Assembly (NCBI GenBank): GCA_025163595.1
Contig: CP104100.1
Coordinates: forward strand, 2,418,001 to 2,482,000
DNA length: 64,000 bases
DNA from: Phaeobacter sp. G2
GTDB taxonomy: Bacteria > Pseudomonadota > Alphaproteobacteria > Rhodobacterales > Rhodobacteraceae
Direction of reading: 5' to 3'
In this document: piece by piece, positions 63,841 through 64,000 of the stretch
Layout: each line of letters begins with the position of its first letter
How positions within the stretch are numbered: position 1 is the first letter of the stretch
Notes under the pieces: model-generated
Told to the model about the DNA's origin: nothing
What the model saw: only the letters and a program-made list of their open reading frames with translations
The model's database searches: none
Position numbers and translations under genes: made by a program

Positions 63841-64000
63841 AGCTCGAATTCCTCAATGTTTTTTGCGGCGGTTCCGTCGATGATGGCCTTAAGGTCAGTC
63901 ACCCGCCAGCGCTTGAGGCCACCACCAAGTGAAACTGGCTTTGGGAAAGCACCGAAATTGACAAGTTCTCGGAACTTCGTCGCGGACATGTCCATCATCT
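63837..64000 (-). CDS. Excisionase/AlpA-like helix-turn-helix protein (partial)
   Basis: A frame running off the end of the window and ending at 63837. The visible part (MSATKFRELVNFGAFPKPVSL, then LKRWRVTDLKAIIDG) is the second half of a MerR/AlpA-type winged helix-turn-helix found in excisionases that regulate and assist tyrosine integrases. Its N terminus is beyond base 64000. It is coupled to the integrase remnant by a GTGA overlap, so the island's remaining cargo lies to the right of this window. Confidence 0.75.
   Translation of the reverse strand, partial: MMDMSATKFRELVNFGAFPKPVSLGGGLKRWRVTDLKAIIDGTAAKNIEEFEL

Overview
The window comes from an alphaproteobacterial chromosome, most likely a marine Rhodobacteraceae (Roseobacter group, near Phaeobacter, Leisingera or Ruegeria). 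The reasons are the cckA-recA-alaS order with a full CtrA box in front of cckA, the iscR-suf operon with an ICE/Irr-like palindrome and a single-cysteine IscR, usg, an SOS box of the GTTC-N7-GTTC type before recA, the citrulline/arginine module ctlX-arginase-ocd, and the GC-rich codon use. Nearly all of it is dense, conserved core genome. Only the last ~0.6 kb (tRNA-Leu, an integrase remnant and an excisionase) looks mobile.

Layout. 0-4 kb: pseudouridine catabolism (psuG-psuK) and a divergent DUF4198/HupE-UreJ membrane pair. 4-9 kb: a ThiE-like protein, trmJ, ctaA, an M32 carboxypeptidase and a small DUF6614-like protein. 9-17 kb: an unrecognised 280-residue protein, gyrA, usg, a radical SAM enzyme, zwf-pgl, a thioesterase and tRNA-Gly(CCC). 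17-22 kb: a DUF2235 hydrolase, a RACo-type corrinoid activator and a CoA-transferase. 22-32 kb: guaB, an RsmB-like methyltransferase, cckA, a sulfotransferase, recA and alaS. 32-37 kb: a DUF1330 protein, typA, an SMR transporter, a candidate SRP RNA, a tandem-HD phosphohydrolase, a small protein and an alpha/beta hydrolase.

37-46.5 kb is the Fe-S assembly operon: iscR, an IscS-like desulfurase, sufB, three inserted genes, sufC, sufD, two YIP1-like membrane genes and sufS, ending at a strong terminator. 46.5-49 kb: an MttB-family methyltransferase preceded by a small ORF with a consensus Shine-Dalgarno, then a small outer-membrane-type protein. 49-57 kb: cysS-cimA-hydrolase-squalene/phytoene-synthase-like run, an MFS transporter, an AlkA-like glycosylase with a carboxylesterase, and convergent or divergent RluE-like and HNH genes. 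58-62 kb: ocd-ctlX-arginase with a divergent Lrp regulator, a route from arginine and citrulline through ornithine to proline. 62-64 kb: dsbB, yqaA, tRNA-Leu(CAA) and a decayed integrase/xis pair marking the edge of an island that continues past the window.

No clearly new multi-gene system is visible. The best leads are regulatory or structural: a divergent SRP-RNA apical loop, a CtrA box on cckA, paired SOS boxes with an 18-bp duplicate beside the integrase remnant, a hairpin that hides the Shine-Dalgarno of the DUF2235 gene, the small ORF in front of the MttB-like gene, and the orphan gene at 9.0 kb behind a perfect palindrome.
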